Positions 36,066-46,771 of a stretch of 64,000 bases of DNA are shown here, in pieces. Positions within the stretch are counted from its first letter, which is position 1, and the number at the start of each line of letters is the position of its first letter. Both the position numbers and the translations under genes were made by a program. Source of the stretch: Cordyceps javanica (taxonomy: Eukaryota > Ascomycota > Sordariomycetes > Hypocreales > Cordycipitaceae); contig JAAECO010000006.1 in the NCBI GenBank assembly GCA_036850795.1, positions 2,728,001 through 2,792,000 on the forward strand, in the 5' to 3' direction. The notes under the pieces are model-generated. The model ran no database searches. It worked only from the letters and a program-made list of their open reading frames with translations, and had not been told where the DNA came from.

Positions 36066-38807
36066 TTACGTCTTGTTGCGCGAGAAGCCGGGGAGCCATT
36101 TCCGCCGCGTTCCTGTCGTTGATTGCGAGTGGGGGATGCTGTGTTGGGACATGGCATCTGCCGCCGGGAGTGACTGGGCATCCGGCGCGGTGGCGGCCGC
36201 GCCATCGTGCGACGCGGCTGCGACGGAACTGCGCCGAGCCGCTTGTCGCGGGTTATTAAGCATGATGGGCGGAGGCGTGGCGCCAGTGCGGTCGCAGTCT
36301 TGCACGGCAGCACTGCTACGCGAGGCCCATCCCGATGCCGCTGTCTCCGTCCCATGCACGCTGGTGCCCCCGTCGGGTTTGACGGGCGACGATGCGGCCG
36401 GTAGCCCCCCGCTGCCGGGCAGAGAGCGTCGGAAGAGTCCCTTGAGGCCGGCGCGGGGGCCTTGCTGCCATGAATTGGGCGGGTGCTGGCTGTTGGCGGT
36501 AGTAGTGCTATTACCTCGTCTGTGCTCGCCTTGAACAGGTGTCCGCGTGTCGGAGCGGAGGTCGGCCGCATCGCTTTTGCGGCGATTCTGTGCCGCGCCA
36601 GGCTCCGCAGTTGGTGGTTGCCATGTGCCCTCGGCTGCCAGGGGTTTCTCAGCCGTGGGCATGGCTGAGACGGATCGCCCCTGGCCGTGCAGGCTGGAGC
36701 GCCTGTCGGGCGGCGGCGGTGGTGGCAGGTTAGGCGACAACAGGGCCTCTCGCAATGACAGCAGGTCGTGCATATAGTCCGTGCTAGGCATTGCACCGAG
36801 CCTCTGCTTAGGGTCAAATAGAGAGCTGGCTGCCCAGCCACCGTTGGCCATACTGGTCGGGAAGCCAAAGAGGTCGGGCGAGGCGCGGTCGATCTTTCTT
36901 GATGGCTTGGCACTTTCGCGCATCCAAATATCCAGGCTGGACTGGAGTGACTTAGTGTCCGAGTCGTCGCTGTCCCACGAATTGTTGCGTTTGTGAGAGA
37001 CTGTTGTGTCCCCCGCTGAGCGAGGTCGCGGAATGTTCTTCGCGCCATACGGGTCGTAGCTGGGCATCGCGCCGGCTTCAGGCCGTGAGCTGCGTACGTT
37101 GCGGAGGGCTTCTTTTTGAAGTAGAGAGACACCGCCGCTTTGTTCTGTGCTTTGAAGTCCCCGCGTCTGTCTTGACTCACTTGATGGTACTCTTTGTTTC
37201 TCATTTGAAGTCTGATGGCGTACCGAAAGGTTATCGTTGGAGTTCTTGTACCTTTGCAACGTCGACGACGAGATGGTATCTGGCGTCGGAGGCATCGCTT
37301 GGTCATGTAGACGAACACCACCACTGTCCGTGACTACCTTTCTCAGCGCAGCTCTCTTTTCATCCTTGACAGATCGGCGGGCAGGCGAGCCCTGCACGCT
37401 GTTGCGATGTTGGGTTTGAGAAGCAGCATCGCCGCGGACAATGTTATGAGATGGAGTATCTAGCCCGAAAGGACGAGGCCCCGAGTCCCGTCTCTGCAGC
37501 TGGTGCAGCGATGAGTCGTGGCGCAGCGTATCCTTCACGGGCTGCACCGTGGCGGGTCTATTATCTTGTTGATACTTGAGTGATTGCAGATGGCTCGCGT
37601 TGCCATCTCTGGGTTTGGAGTCAGGTGCGGGGCCAGGTGCGTCTTGAATCACGAGCGGAGAGCTCCCGTCGAAACCACTTAGAGCGATGGGCTCGTCGAA
37701 GTCAGGGACAACAGTGGTGTCGCCATCCTTCTGGCCATATATACTAACAAAGGAACTCTCGCTGAGAACACTCAATGTGGGGCTGGCTAATCCGCTTATA
37801 ACGGCATTGTCCGCTTCTGAGTGAGCGCCGGATACGCATCGCAGGCTCATGATACTGGCACGGTTGCCGATGTAGACGTTTCTCAAATTTTCGGTTGTTT
37901 CGTTGTGATCCGAGAGGAAGCTTGGCATGCGAACGACGGTGGGCGTCTTGGAGCGGTCCTGAAGCTGTGCTAGATCCGCGGTAGACGAGTTGGCTATTGA
38001 ATCGTCATAGTCCTCAAAGCCGTCGGTTGACGCGTAGAATCCTTGGCTCTCGACGTGCTGGACCATGGTGCGCTCGTTGAGCAGCTGGTCGACCTTGGCT
38101 TCGAGCTCAACGATCATGCTGACAGCCTCTTCAATGGCCTTGTCACGCTTGTCCAGGTCGGCCAGCAGCTTATCAGTGAGTTTTTGGGCGTCCTGTTTTT
38201 GGACTTCAAGCGTGTCGAGGCGCTCTTCCATCTTTGATTGTCTTTCGCGGCGATGATACAGTTCGAGCTTCAGGTCAAAATTTTGCTTGTGGAGGGATGA
38301 GACGACCTGCTCCATTTCTTTTAGACCAAGGCCCTTTTTCTTTGCCGACTCCATGCCGGCGCTAGACTGTGGCCGTTGTGCCTCATAATCGGAGGATCTG
38401 AAGGATCTATCGTTGGCGGCGACACGACCGAGGTCGATGGAAGCGCTTAGGTCTAGATTGTGACGTGACGAGGTGGAGGATCCGAGCTTATCGCTCTCGG
38501 CTCTGCGTTCCCTTTGTAGCTTCTCTTGCAGAAAGCTCGACATGGTCGGAGGTCGTGCGAGGTCGCCGCTGGCCTCACGGGACAGCTGGGGCGTGGCTCG
38601 GCAGGTGGATCGGGGCGAAGCTGGAGTTGCGGTGGTGTGGAATCGTTGAGGTTGAGAGAGGGACTGTGCGGGCGACGCGGGTTGCATGTGCGAAGTGTTG
38701 GAGCTGCTCACGCTGCGGGCGTTGCTCGCGATTGTAGAGGCGCGAGATGGAGCGCGCGCATACGGTGGCCGTGGACGCTGGCCAGACTGGGATAGGAACG
38801 GGTCCAT
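36066..38807 (-). CDS. Cnn_1N-domain protein, probably spindle-pole-body associated
   Basis: Single-exon protein of 913 residues. The first ATG of the long frame is at 38807 (MDPFLSQSGQRPRPPY); the frame upstream of it begins with TTG. After a Ser/Pro-rich leader, residues about 156-245 match the centrosomin N-terminal motif 1: KKGLGLKEMEQVVSSLHKQN, then LKLELYHRRERQ and a coiled coil rich in KLLADLDKRD-like heptads. The remaining two thirds are low-complexity, rich in Ser, Pro, Gln and Arg. The Cnn_1N motif recruits gamma-tubulin complexes in centrosomin, Pcp1 and Mto1 relatives. The layout best recalls the filamentous-fungal spindle-pole-body protein called SnaD, but that name is a recollection, not a search result. 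Large antisense frames here are shadows. Confidence 0.82.
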   Translation of the reverse strand: MDPFLSQSGQRPRPPYARAPSRASTIASNARSVSSSNTSHMQPASPAQSLSQPQRFHTTATPASPRSTCRATPQLSREASGDLARPPTMSSFLQEKLQRERRAESDKLGSSTSSRHNLDLSASIDLGRVAANDRSFRSSDYEAQRPQSSAGMESAKKKGLGLKEMEQVVSSLHKQNFDLKLELYHRRERQSKMEERLDTLEVQKQDAQKLTDKLLADLDKRDKAIEEAVSMIVELEAKVDQLLNERTMVQHVESQGFYASTDGFEDYDDSIANSSTADLAQLQDRSKTPTVVRMPSFLSDHNETTENLRNVYIGNRASIMSLRCVSGAHSEADNAVISGLASPTLSVLSESSFVSIYGQKDGDTTVVPDFDEPIALSGFDGSSPLVIQDAPGPAPDSKPRDGNASHLQSLKYQQDNRPATVQPVKDTLRHDSSLHQLQRRDSGPRPFGLDTPSHNIVRGDAASQTQHRNSVQGSPARRSVKDEKRAALRKVVTDSGGVRLHDQAMPPTPDTISSSTLQRYKNSNDNLSVRHQTSNEKQRVPSSESRQTRGLQSTEQSGGVSLLQKEALRNVRSSRPEAGAMPSYDPYGAKNIPRPRSAGDTTVSHKRNNSWDSDDSDTKSLQSSLDIWMRESAKPSRKIDRASPDLFGFPTSMANGGWAASSLFDPKQRLGAMPSTDYMHDLLSLREALLSPNLPPPPPPDRRSSLHGQGRSVSAMPTAEKPLAAEGTWQPPTAEPGAAQNRRKSDAADLRSDTRTPVQGEHRRGNSTTTANSQHPPNSWQQGPRAGLKGLFRRSLPGSGGLPAASSPVKPDGGTSVHGTETAASGWASRSSAAVQDCDRTGATPPPIMLNNPRQAARRSSVAAASHDGAAATAPDAQSLPAADAMSQHSIPHSQSTTGTRRKWLPGFSRNKT

Positions 38808-40625
38808 TATGGAAGGCTGTGTCCGTTTGGGGGACAAACAGGAGCGAACAGTTTGAAAGAAGCAGCGAAGAGCAGGCAAGGCAGTGGATCGGTAGGGGTA
38901 GAAAGCAACAAAGACTGGCTAGAACATGGAATGCAGGAGTGCCGTCGAGCAGGATGCAGATGGGTCAGACAGGGCTTGCAGAAGAGTCGGGGCGCATGTC
39001 GGACGCTGCAGGGCGGTTGACCGTCTTTGCAGGAAGAGATTGCAGATCTCTGCGCCAGCGCAGAGACAAACGCATGCGACAAGGAAGATTGGTTGGTGTT
39101 GTATTTGTTATTTCGAAGTGCTTGGGTTTCGTGACTAGAGAAGGGTGCTGCTGGGCACGCGATTGTTGACCGCGGGCTGTGGAATTTTGTGTTGGAAGCG
39201 AGGATAATAAGTGCCGACTATAATGTCGTGCGGATACGAGTCGAAAGAGGAGAAGAGAATTGGCGTGGTGCTGGAAAGTTGACGAGCGGCGAGGGCGAGG
39301 ATCGAGCAAAGAGGCGAATGAGGGAGGAATCGCAGCGTGAGACAGGGGAGAAGTTTTGGATCTGAGCAAGGGAGACAGGCGACTCCGTGTCTCGTTTGGA
39401 GGGCGAGCTGTAGTTGGACCAGGGACGGGATGGAAAGAACCAAAAATAAAAATAAAGGATCAAAATAAAAATAAAAACAAATACAAATAAAGCAAGAAAG
39501 CAAGAAATCAGGAGGAATGCGGAAACAGGGCGACGTTGTGGCGTTGGTGGGTGGTATGTTTTGTTGCGCCAGAGATGAAGGCTGCTCGGGCGTTTGGGCG
39601 TTTGTGTGGGCAGAATGCCTGGTCGGTTGGTTGGTGGCGCACCGTTGGGCTACTGCCGGTTGGTGGCAGGTGCGTGCCTGCAACGCGACGATTGTACGTG
39701 CGTGCGTGTGTGCGTGCCTGTCAACGACTGCCGGCGTTGCTAAGCCCAACGAGCAGACAAGGGAACAAGTTTGGTGGGTATGGAATAAATCAGGAACCAG
39801 GTTGGCAATGTATGTTGTGGTTCATGATTTAAGCGAAAGAGAGGGAACAAAAAGAAGAGAAGAAAAAAAAAAAAAAAAAAGAAAAGGATTAGAGGGAGAA
39901 AGAGGGGAGACGAGCAGGGTAAATAATGGAAATGTGTAATGTGTGGTGTGCGTGCGCATGAAAGAGCAAGGACCATGAACAGGAAAAGGAAAAGCTACCC
40001 AGTACTTAGACTAGAAACTAAAAATAAGATGGAATAAAGTAAAAAAGCGGATGGCTGGGAGATTTCGGTAGGGATGGCCCAGGTGTGGATGGACTGGTAT
40101 AATTGGTAACAACTAAGGCAGATGGGTAGCTGGCTGGTAGGCAAAAAAGGTACCAAGAAGTTGGGCGGCGGCCAGAGAGGACTGAATTTACAGGCGACTG
40201 GGCTGCTGGATGGGCTGCTAGATGGGCTGTTCACAGGCTAAACAGGGCCAAGATGGAGATGCTTGTGGGGCGGCGCACCGGCCCGTCCACTGTCTCTACT
40301 TATCAGTACCTCTCTGTCCCTTACTAATCTACTGCTAGCAATGAAGCCCTGGCCCGCCTGCGTCACAAACCGGCCCTCGGCTTCTGCAACCACTCTAAAT
40401 CTGCCGCGCTACCTGACCATGGCGTCCTGCACAAGCAAACCCCATCTATCAGTACATACATAATCTGGCGGTCAACCATGCACATTACTCGATTCCAACG
40501 GGAAGAATATTGGCGATGGGGGAAATCCTGCCAAGATATATCTTTTTTTCTTTTCGTGCATCTTGTAACTTGATTTCTTGATTTCATTCGTTCGCTTCTA
40601 ACTAACCACACACTCACTCTCTCTG

Positions 40626-40667
<42 letters not shown>

Positions 40668-41889
40668 ACTCCATCTCGCCGTCCCTCAGCATGGCATGGT
40701 GCCATTTCTCTCACTTTTCGTCCATCTTGTTTCAAGAGGAAAATTCTACGCCGGCAAATTTCTTTTTGCTTTTTCCTAGTTCCAGCTATCAGTGTCGAGT
40801 ACGCCCATCACTCTTTCCACCACGCTGTTTCTCGCTGAAACCCCCATCTCACTCGTTTTTTTGCTTTTCAACACAATCTTCTCCAGAAGCTTGTCCAAAA
40901 TGTTGCGCAAAAAAAAAGGTCTCAGAGAGCCAAGCCCCTCAAACATGTTGCATGCTGATATAACTACCTCTTCTCCCCCCCCCTGCTCTTTCGAGGCCTG
41001 ATTCCTCTGCGCAGCCCTCTCTCTCTTTACCCAGTCAGTACACAACATGACTGCGTCCCCCCTCCGCCCCTGCATCCCGGCCTGTCAAAGCGTACTCCTG
41101 CTCATGTCCCACTCCGAGCTAGTGCTTTGCCAGTCTTTATGCACTCGTGGGCAACTACGGATACTCATACTTGCAGCCTTTCCGTAATCCGTACCTATGC
41201 GCAAACGTCAACCTTTGGCGTCTCAGCATCTCGCAACACCTCGGATGTTTCCTCATCTCACTTCCATTTCCCTCCCTCCCTCTCTCTCCCTCTCTCCGTC
41301 ATCTTCACTCCTTTCCGTCTTGAGAAGAAAAGAAAAAAGCGAACACGAACAAAGCCAAAAAAAAAAAAATGCCGTCCATTTCTCCACTCGCACCGCCTAC
41401 ACGGGACCCAATCACGGCCCGTTTCATCCTTTTCCGGGGAAAGAAGCCGCCCCGCCGCCTTTTCTATTTTATTTCAAACTAGGGGGCCAGTCCCGGTCGT
41501 CGCCCTCCTCCTCTCTCCCTCCGCCCCCTCCGCCCCCGTCCCGCACCGCCGCCACCAAATTCTCCATGCACAGCTCTGTTCTGGACCATTTTCTCATTGA
41601 CGCTTTGCAAATGCACGCCAGCTTTTTTTTTTTTTTAAAGAGCGCTTGAATTACCTCATGTGCAAGGAAAGTTCTATACCGCTGAATACGTGCACCCTCT
41701 TCTCTGCTACCATTACAATGAATCAGGATTAGAATCAGTGCCCTCTCATAATCATAGCAGTACCGCCAAGCAGATCCCCTCCAACACCATCATCTAGACC
41801 AACGCTCGAATAGCCCAGATCAACGCAACAGTAGGAAGAGAAACCATTAATCCGAAGAGTGCGCCCTGCCAGATGGGCTCGACAAGTTC
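38808..41889. other. Spacer between Cnn_1N gene and Yos9 gene
   Basis: About 3.1 kb of gene-free DNA. The left part is the upstream region of the Cnn_1N gene and the right part lies beyond the Yos9 stop. It contains poly-A and poly-T tracts (39868-39880, 41622-41636) and a CT microsatellite. No ORF with family resemblance. Confidence 0.6.
40627..40666. repeat. CT dinucleotide microsatellite
   Basis: About 18 uninterrupted CT units, preceded by shorter CT runs. Confidence 0.9.
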
Positions 41890-43620
41890 CTATAGCTCGT
41901 CTTTGTAGAATTCCTCCTGGCTCCCCTCTTCCTCCTCAAAACCTCCCTCGCGAGTGGCATCTGCCGCTGCCTCCTCCTCCTCCGTCTTCTTCCTCTCTTT
42001 CTTGCCATTCGTCTTGGTAGTCTGCTTGGTCTTATCCTTGCCCACCCGCTTCGGTTTCGCCTTGGTATTGACCATTTTCTCCGCCTCGTCGTCTTCGTCC
42101 TCGTCCTCGTCTATGTAGCCCTTGAGCTCGCGCACGCCTGCGAGCCCGGAATCCGACACCTCCAAGCGCCACCCGCTGCCCCCGGCCAGCTTTTGAACCT
42201 GCGCCGCCATTTCCTTAACCGTATCCGGGTCAATGTCCAGCTTCTTAAGCTCGTCGCGCGACAGCGATTCCACCCCGCCGCCGTCTTCCAGGCTGGCGCC
42301 CTGCGCGACAACCACCTGCAGCCTGGCCTCCTGCGCGAGACCTGTCGACATGAAGCTTCGCGGCGGCGTCAGCTTGAATGGCGCCCGGCCTGCCTCGTCT
42401 CCGAATGACAAGATGCTGCGCGATCCAACATTGATATCACCCACCATGGCTCGCTTTCCCTTGACCCCGCCCTCCACGTTTCGAAGCAGCTCCTTCAGTG
42501 CAGTGGCGGCTGCCGCCGCCGCAGCTGCCGCAGCTCCTTCGACAGTCTCGCCATTGTCGGCCTCGTCCTGTGCTTCATTCAGCCCCTGGGCCTCCTTTTT
42601 TGAGTCCAAAAGCAGCGACGGTTCGTCAGATATGAAGTTGCAGGTGATCGGGTTGGCTCGCGTGGGCTCGGGGGGCAAAAACGCAGCATCGTTACATAGT
42701 CGTGGTGTATCAATTACCATGACGTAGGCGCAAATCGTGACTTCCTTGATCCAGCTAATTTTATCGGCCGACAGCCCCGGCACGCAGTGGTACTGAACCT
42801 CGATTGTGCGTTCTCGCTCCGTCAGGTCGCATATCGTGCCGCCTCCGAGCTTTTGCACCAGGTGCCTCTGCTTGCCCTTTTCTTGAATCTCGGCCGGGAT
42901 GGGGTCCAGTTCATGCTCGTCCACGGTACTCGAGTCTGCACTTCGTGGCTGCGACGGCATCGTGGGCACCCTCCCGAGCACGTACTCTGGAGAGTGAAAG
43001 TCGCGCTTCGGCGGCTGGCCCTTGGGACTGCTCGCCAGAGCGTGGTACTGCACAATCTCGGTGTTTCTGCAAAAGGAGTAGCTCCACCATCCTGATACAT
43101 AGTATAGGCATGTATCCTCTAGAGCGGCGATGAGCTCCCATCCGCTGGCTACGGCACGGCTCTCCTCGCGTGCCTCCTCCGCCTTGGCCAGCTCCGTTGC
43201 CGTCTTGTTCTCTGCTGGCGCGGGCTCGATAACGGGTATTGAGCAGAGCGCTCGGTAGTCTCCCATGTTGACCATTTCGTATGTGTATTGTGGAATCTCG
43301 CCATTGTCTTTGCCGTGGCCGTCGGCGGCCTCGGTCGGTCGTGCGTTGCCTGCTGCTTGGGCCGAGTGCTGAGCAAGCAATTTTGCTTCTTTTTCAGAGA
43401 TGATACTATTCCCGAATACGACTTCAAACTATTTGATCGCAGCAGAGCTCTGTTAGCGCCGCCGCCCGCTTGTTCCGCTTGGCCGCAGTTGGCTGTGAGC
43501 TGTCCTGCCTGCCATACGTACCTCTGGGTGCGCCAAGACATCTTCGTGGATGCTGAAGCTGTGAGTTTTGGCTGCGCAGAGGCGGGACGCCGCCAATAAT
43601 AGTAGTGTCGCTCGGCGCAT
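41890..43620 (-). CDS. YOS9: Yos9/OS-9 ER-quality-control lectin
   Basis: ER-lumenal lectin of the ERAD pathway, 545 residues in two exons, 43620-43522 and 43428-41890, with a 93-nt intron. The first exon gives a signal peptide (MRRATLLLLAASRLCAA) and SFSIHEDVLAHPE; exon 2 continues FEVVFGNSIISEKEAKLL, the normal Yos9 N-terminal sequence. The mannose-6-phosphate-receptor homology domain is visible from CLYYVSGWWSYSFC through GGGTICDLTERERTIEVQYH to ICAYVMVIDTPRLC, with paired cysteines and the tryptophans that recognise terminal mannose. The protein ends in KDEL, an ER-retrieval signal, after an acidic and lysine-rich tail and a poly-Ala run of about ten residues. It works with the Hrd1 ligase complex to select misfolded glycoproteins. 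Confidence 0.93.
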
Positions 43621-44061
43621 CGTGCCGCAATGTTATGAATGGCGTCACATAGAGCCACGATGGGCAATGGGGGTATAAAAGTTGATGCAAGGCGGATCTA
43701 GGGCTGGCAAGCACATGTGTCATCCTAGGCCGGTGTTGGAGGGCTACTGCCGCCAAGGTGGCATCTACGCAATCGTCACTGCGGGGCCCGATGTTTTGCC
43801 GCGCTAACACGAGCCCTTCCATGGCAGACCTTTTAGGCCAAGAGACGAAATCAAATGGAACGTAGACAAAAGTCGTACGTATTTGAGACGAGATGGTTTA
43901 CTTTTGAGCCCATGCGTTTACAATTTCTGGCGGAGTCCGTTGTCGTGACGTGTTCGGCGCTCACACACGACAAGGATGTTACAGACAGTCTCAAACAGCA
44001 GGCCTTTCGATGTAGACTCGCTTAACTCGAAGCGCAAGTCTATAATTTGCAGTCAATGAAT
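43621..44061. other. Yos9 upstream region
   Basis: About 440 bases between the Yos9 start and the stop of the methyltransferase gene, both on the minus strand. The Yos9 promoter must lie here; no TATA box is obvious. Confidence 0.6.
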
Positions 44062-46158
44062 TCAATCATCAAAACCGTCCCAGTCGCCTTTATCCTCATC
44101 GTCACTGTACTGTTCGCCATCGTCTTTCTCTTCTTCTTCTTCCTCTTCATCATCATCATCATCGACGTCGTCGTCACTATCTTGACTCTCCTCGTCCTCG
44201 TCCTCATCCTCCCCCTCGCCTTCCTGCACTGGCTTCAGGTCTCCGGGCCGGCTCTTCCTTTTCAAGAAAGGCATACCGTCGTCATCCCGGATGATACGGC
44301 CCGCCTTGTCCCTCACATACGGCCCGTCTGGGTCGTCCATTTCCTCCTCCTCGTCATCAGAGTCCTCGTCTTCCGCTTCGCTCTCGTCTCGCGGCAGCAG
44401 CTCCACCGGCTTGCCCGTCATTTTCAGGTACGGCATCCCGCTCACGTCGCGCACAATCATGCCGCTCTCGTCCCTCATGTAGGGCCCGTCCGGGTCGGCC
44501 GCCTCGTCCCTGCTGCCGTCCCGCACGAAGCCGGCCACGAAGAAGCCCATGACGCCGTGCCCGTCGCCCTTGTAGGAGCGGATGCAGGCATCCGCCACTT
44601 GGGCATCCCCGTTACAGCTCTCCTCGAGTCCGCGCACCGGCCAGTCGCGCATGCCTCGGACCTGCTCTGAGCGCTTCATGATGCGCCAACCGCGTCTCTG
44701 GGCGATCTCGGATTCGAGCACCTTCATCACGACGTCTTCGTTTTCTTGCGAGTGTATTGAGCATGTCGAGTATGTTACTTTCTTTGCTGCTGGGAATGTG
44801 AGAGCATGCAAAAGAATCTTGAGTTGGAACCCAGCGAGAGCCTGCAGTCGTGCCTCGAGATCCTTTTCCGAGTTGACAACGGTTTCGTTGCCTTCGTCGT
44901 CAATCATGACGCTACTCTGGGCCTCTTCTCTGTCGCACATTTTTCTCTTTTTGTTGTTCGCTTCCTTCTTCTCGGGCACCGGCGGCTTGCCCCGCCCAGT
45001 GTCCAGCTTCTTGCCAGATGTCATAGTGGGTGAAGCCTCCGGAACGTGCAGCTCCGGCATTGTATCGCGGCCCACGATGCCGCTACCCGAGCAGCTCGGA
45101 TCTAGTAAAAGCGCGCCCACTTTGGCAAACTGCTGGCTCGCCGGGTCGACCTGGCAAAAGTCCTGCCCGAAGCCAACCCTCGTCCACCCCTGCGAGCCTG
45201 CAATCTTGACCATTTTCGTCAAGGTCTGCGAGCGACGCTTGTCCTTTTCAAAGGCGAAAATCTTTTGCGACTCCGGCGTCTCAAAGTCGGGCCTCCTGGC
45301 GTGGCAAATTGCCGCCAAGTGCGTCGTCTTGTTACCCGGCGCCGCGCAGCCGTCGACGACGTCGCCATCCTCGGGTAGCGGGTCGAGCAGGTAGGCAGGA
45401 AAGCACGAGGCCTTGTCTTGGAATATGATTTTCCCGGAGCTGTACGCCTCCGTCTTGGACAAGTCGATACCTTGTGTGACAGCGACGAGGTTTGGGATGT
45501 GCGGGTCAATGAGAATCCTGCGCTGCCTGCTGCCCGTTGACGTCGTAGACGGTGCCAAAACCTCCTGGATAGTAGTCACCTGGTCGTACCCTTTGAAGGT
45601 CGTATCGAGTTGCTCCTCTACCGTGGTCTTGATTGTGTTGATGCGGACCCAGCGCGGGATCTGCGCCTCCTCACCAGCCGCCTCACGATCAACCTGCTCC
45701 TTGAGTGCCTCGATGGTTGGTGCTTTGCGACGCAATCGCGCCCGCGTGAGTTCCGACGTCAGTCGCGCCTTGTGCTTCTCAATGGTTACTCTCAGTCCAT
45801 GACTTTTGGGGAGAGCAACGCCACCCTTTGCTAATAACAAGTCATGCGTCAACAGGAGCGCAAGTATGGGCGTGAGCTGAGAGAAGATTAGTCGACAGGC
45901 TCCTGGCTTGGGCCCCGCGAGTGACCCGACACTGCTCTATTCATTGACGGCCCTTACCTTCTTCTCTATTGATAGAATTGCGGAAGCGTCAATGACCTCT
46001 TTCAGCACCAAACTCCATTTGCACGTCTCAAATACAAGGGCGTAGAGTTGGCCTGGTGTTGACTTGATGTTGCGACGGCCAAAAATTCGGGACTTTAGGC
46101 TGCCGCCCTCGGTGGCGGAGGCGACCAGCACCTCGGCACCTTCGTGGTATAGAGACAT
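44062..46158 (-). CDS. NSUN5/Rcm1 25S rRNA m5C methyltransferase with repeated acidic tail
   Basis: SAM-dependent RNA cytosine-5 methyltransferase of the Rcm1/NSUN5 group, 671 residues in two exons, 46158-45958 and 45876-44062 (81-nt intron). Joining them gives EKK|LTPILALLLTHDLLLAKGG. Family motifs are PRWVRINTIK, FQDKASCFPAYLL, the SAM-binding DGCAAPGNKTTHLA, the release cysteine in DPSCSGSGI and the catalytic cysteine in YSTCSIHSQENE. The family methylates one cytosine of large-subunit rRNA in the nucleolus. The C-terminal 150 residues are unusual: two copies of a DPDGPYxRDxxGxIxRD-type motif, each running on to GMP(Y/F)LK, followed by a long Asp/Glu tail. An insert of about 70 residues with a KK-rich stretch separates motifs IV and VI. 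Confidence 0.93.
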
Positions 46159-46771
46159 TGTACAAATAAGTGCCTTTTCCTGCCGTAAAGAGAGAGAGAG
46201 AGAAAAAATGGCAAGAAAGCAACGGTCCAAAGAGTGGGAGAATGCAAACAGTTGCGCGGACAAGGATTGATGAAAATGGGTAGCGCCAGGCACTGAAAAC
46301 TTGCAGTGGATGCAATTAGCCGTGGTTGACCCACAACCAGCAACGGCCGTGTAAGTCGCGATTTCGACTTTTACTGACATGCGTTAAAAAATCCAATAAA
46401 TGCGGGAAAAGCTTCAATTGCAAAATCTTATATATAACCCGCCAATGGCTCCTACACGATGCCATACTGAAAATATCTGGATCCAAAATACCCGCTGGGG
46501 GCTCGTCCTCGATGGGGTTTGATGCCCCAACAGGCGCAGAAGAAGAAGTCATAACTGTCATAGTACAAATGGGGGGTTTTCGGGAGAAAAACTCGAACCT
46601 CTCAAATTGTACGTGTCTTTGCTCCAATGAGTAGTCGCCAATCCATCTCGTGTACATATTTTCCAGGCCCGAGCAAAACAACTTTCAAGAAAAGGAGCAA
46701 CCAAGGGGACACAACGAACCATAGACGAACCACAACACCATACGGCTACACAGGAGGGTGATGCCAGCCAC
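46159..46771. other. Promoter of rRNA methyltransferase and 3' flank of DUF1996 gene
   Basis: About 600 bases without a gene. A TTATATATAA stretch at about 46428-46437 may serve the methyltransferase, 270 bases upstream of its start. Confidence 0.5.

Noticed and set aside
35831..37324. 497-codon minus-strand frame overlapping the Cnn_1N gene
   Set aside because: Basic, Pro/Arg-rich shadow in another frame of the same strand; the Cnn_1N frame carries the recognisable domain.
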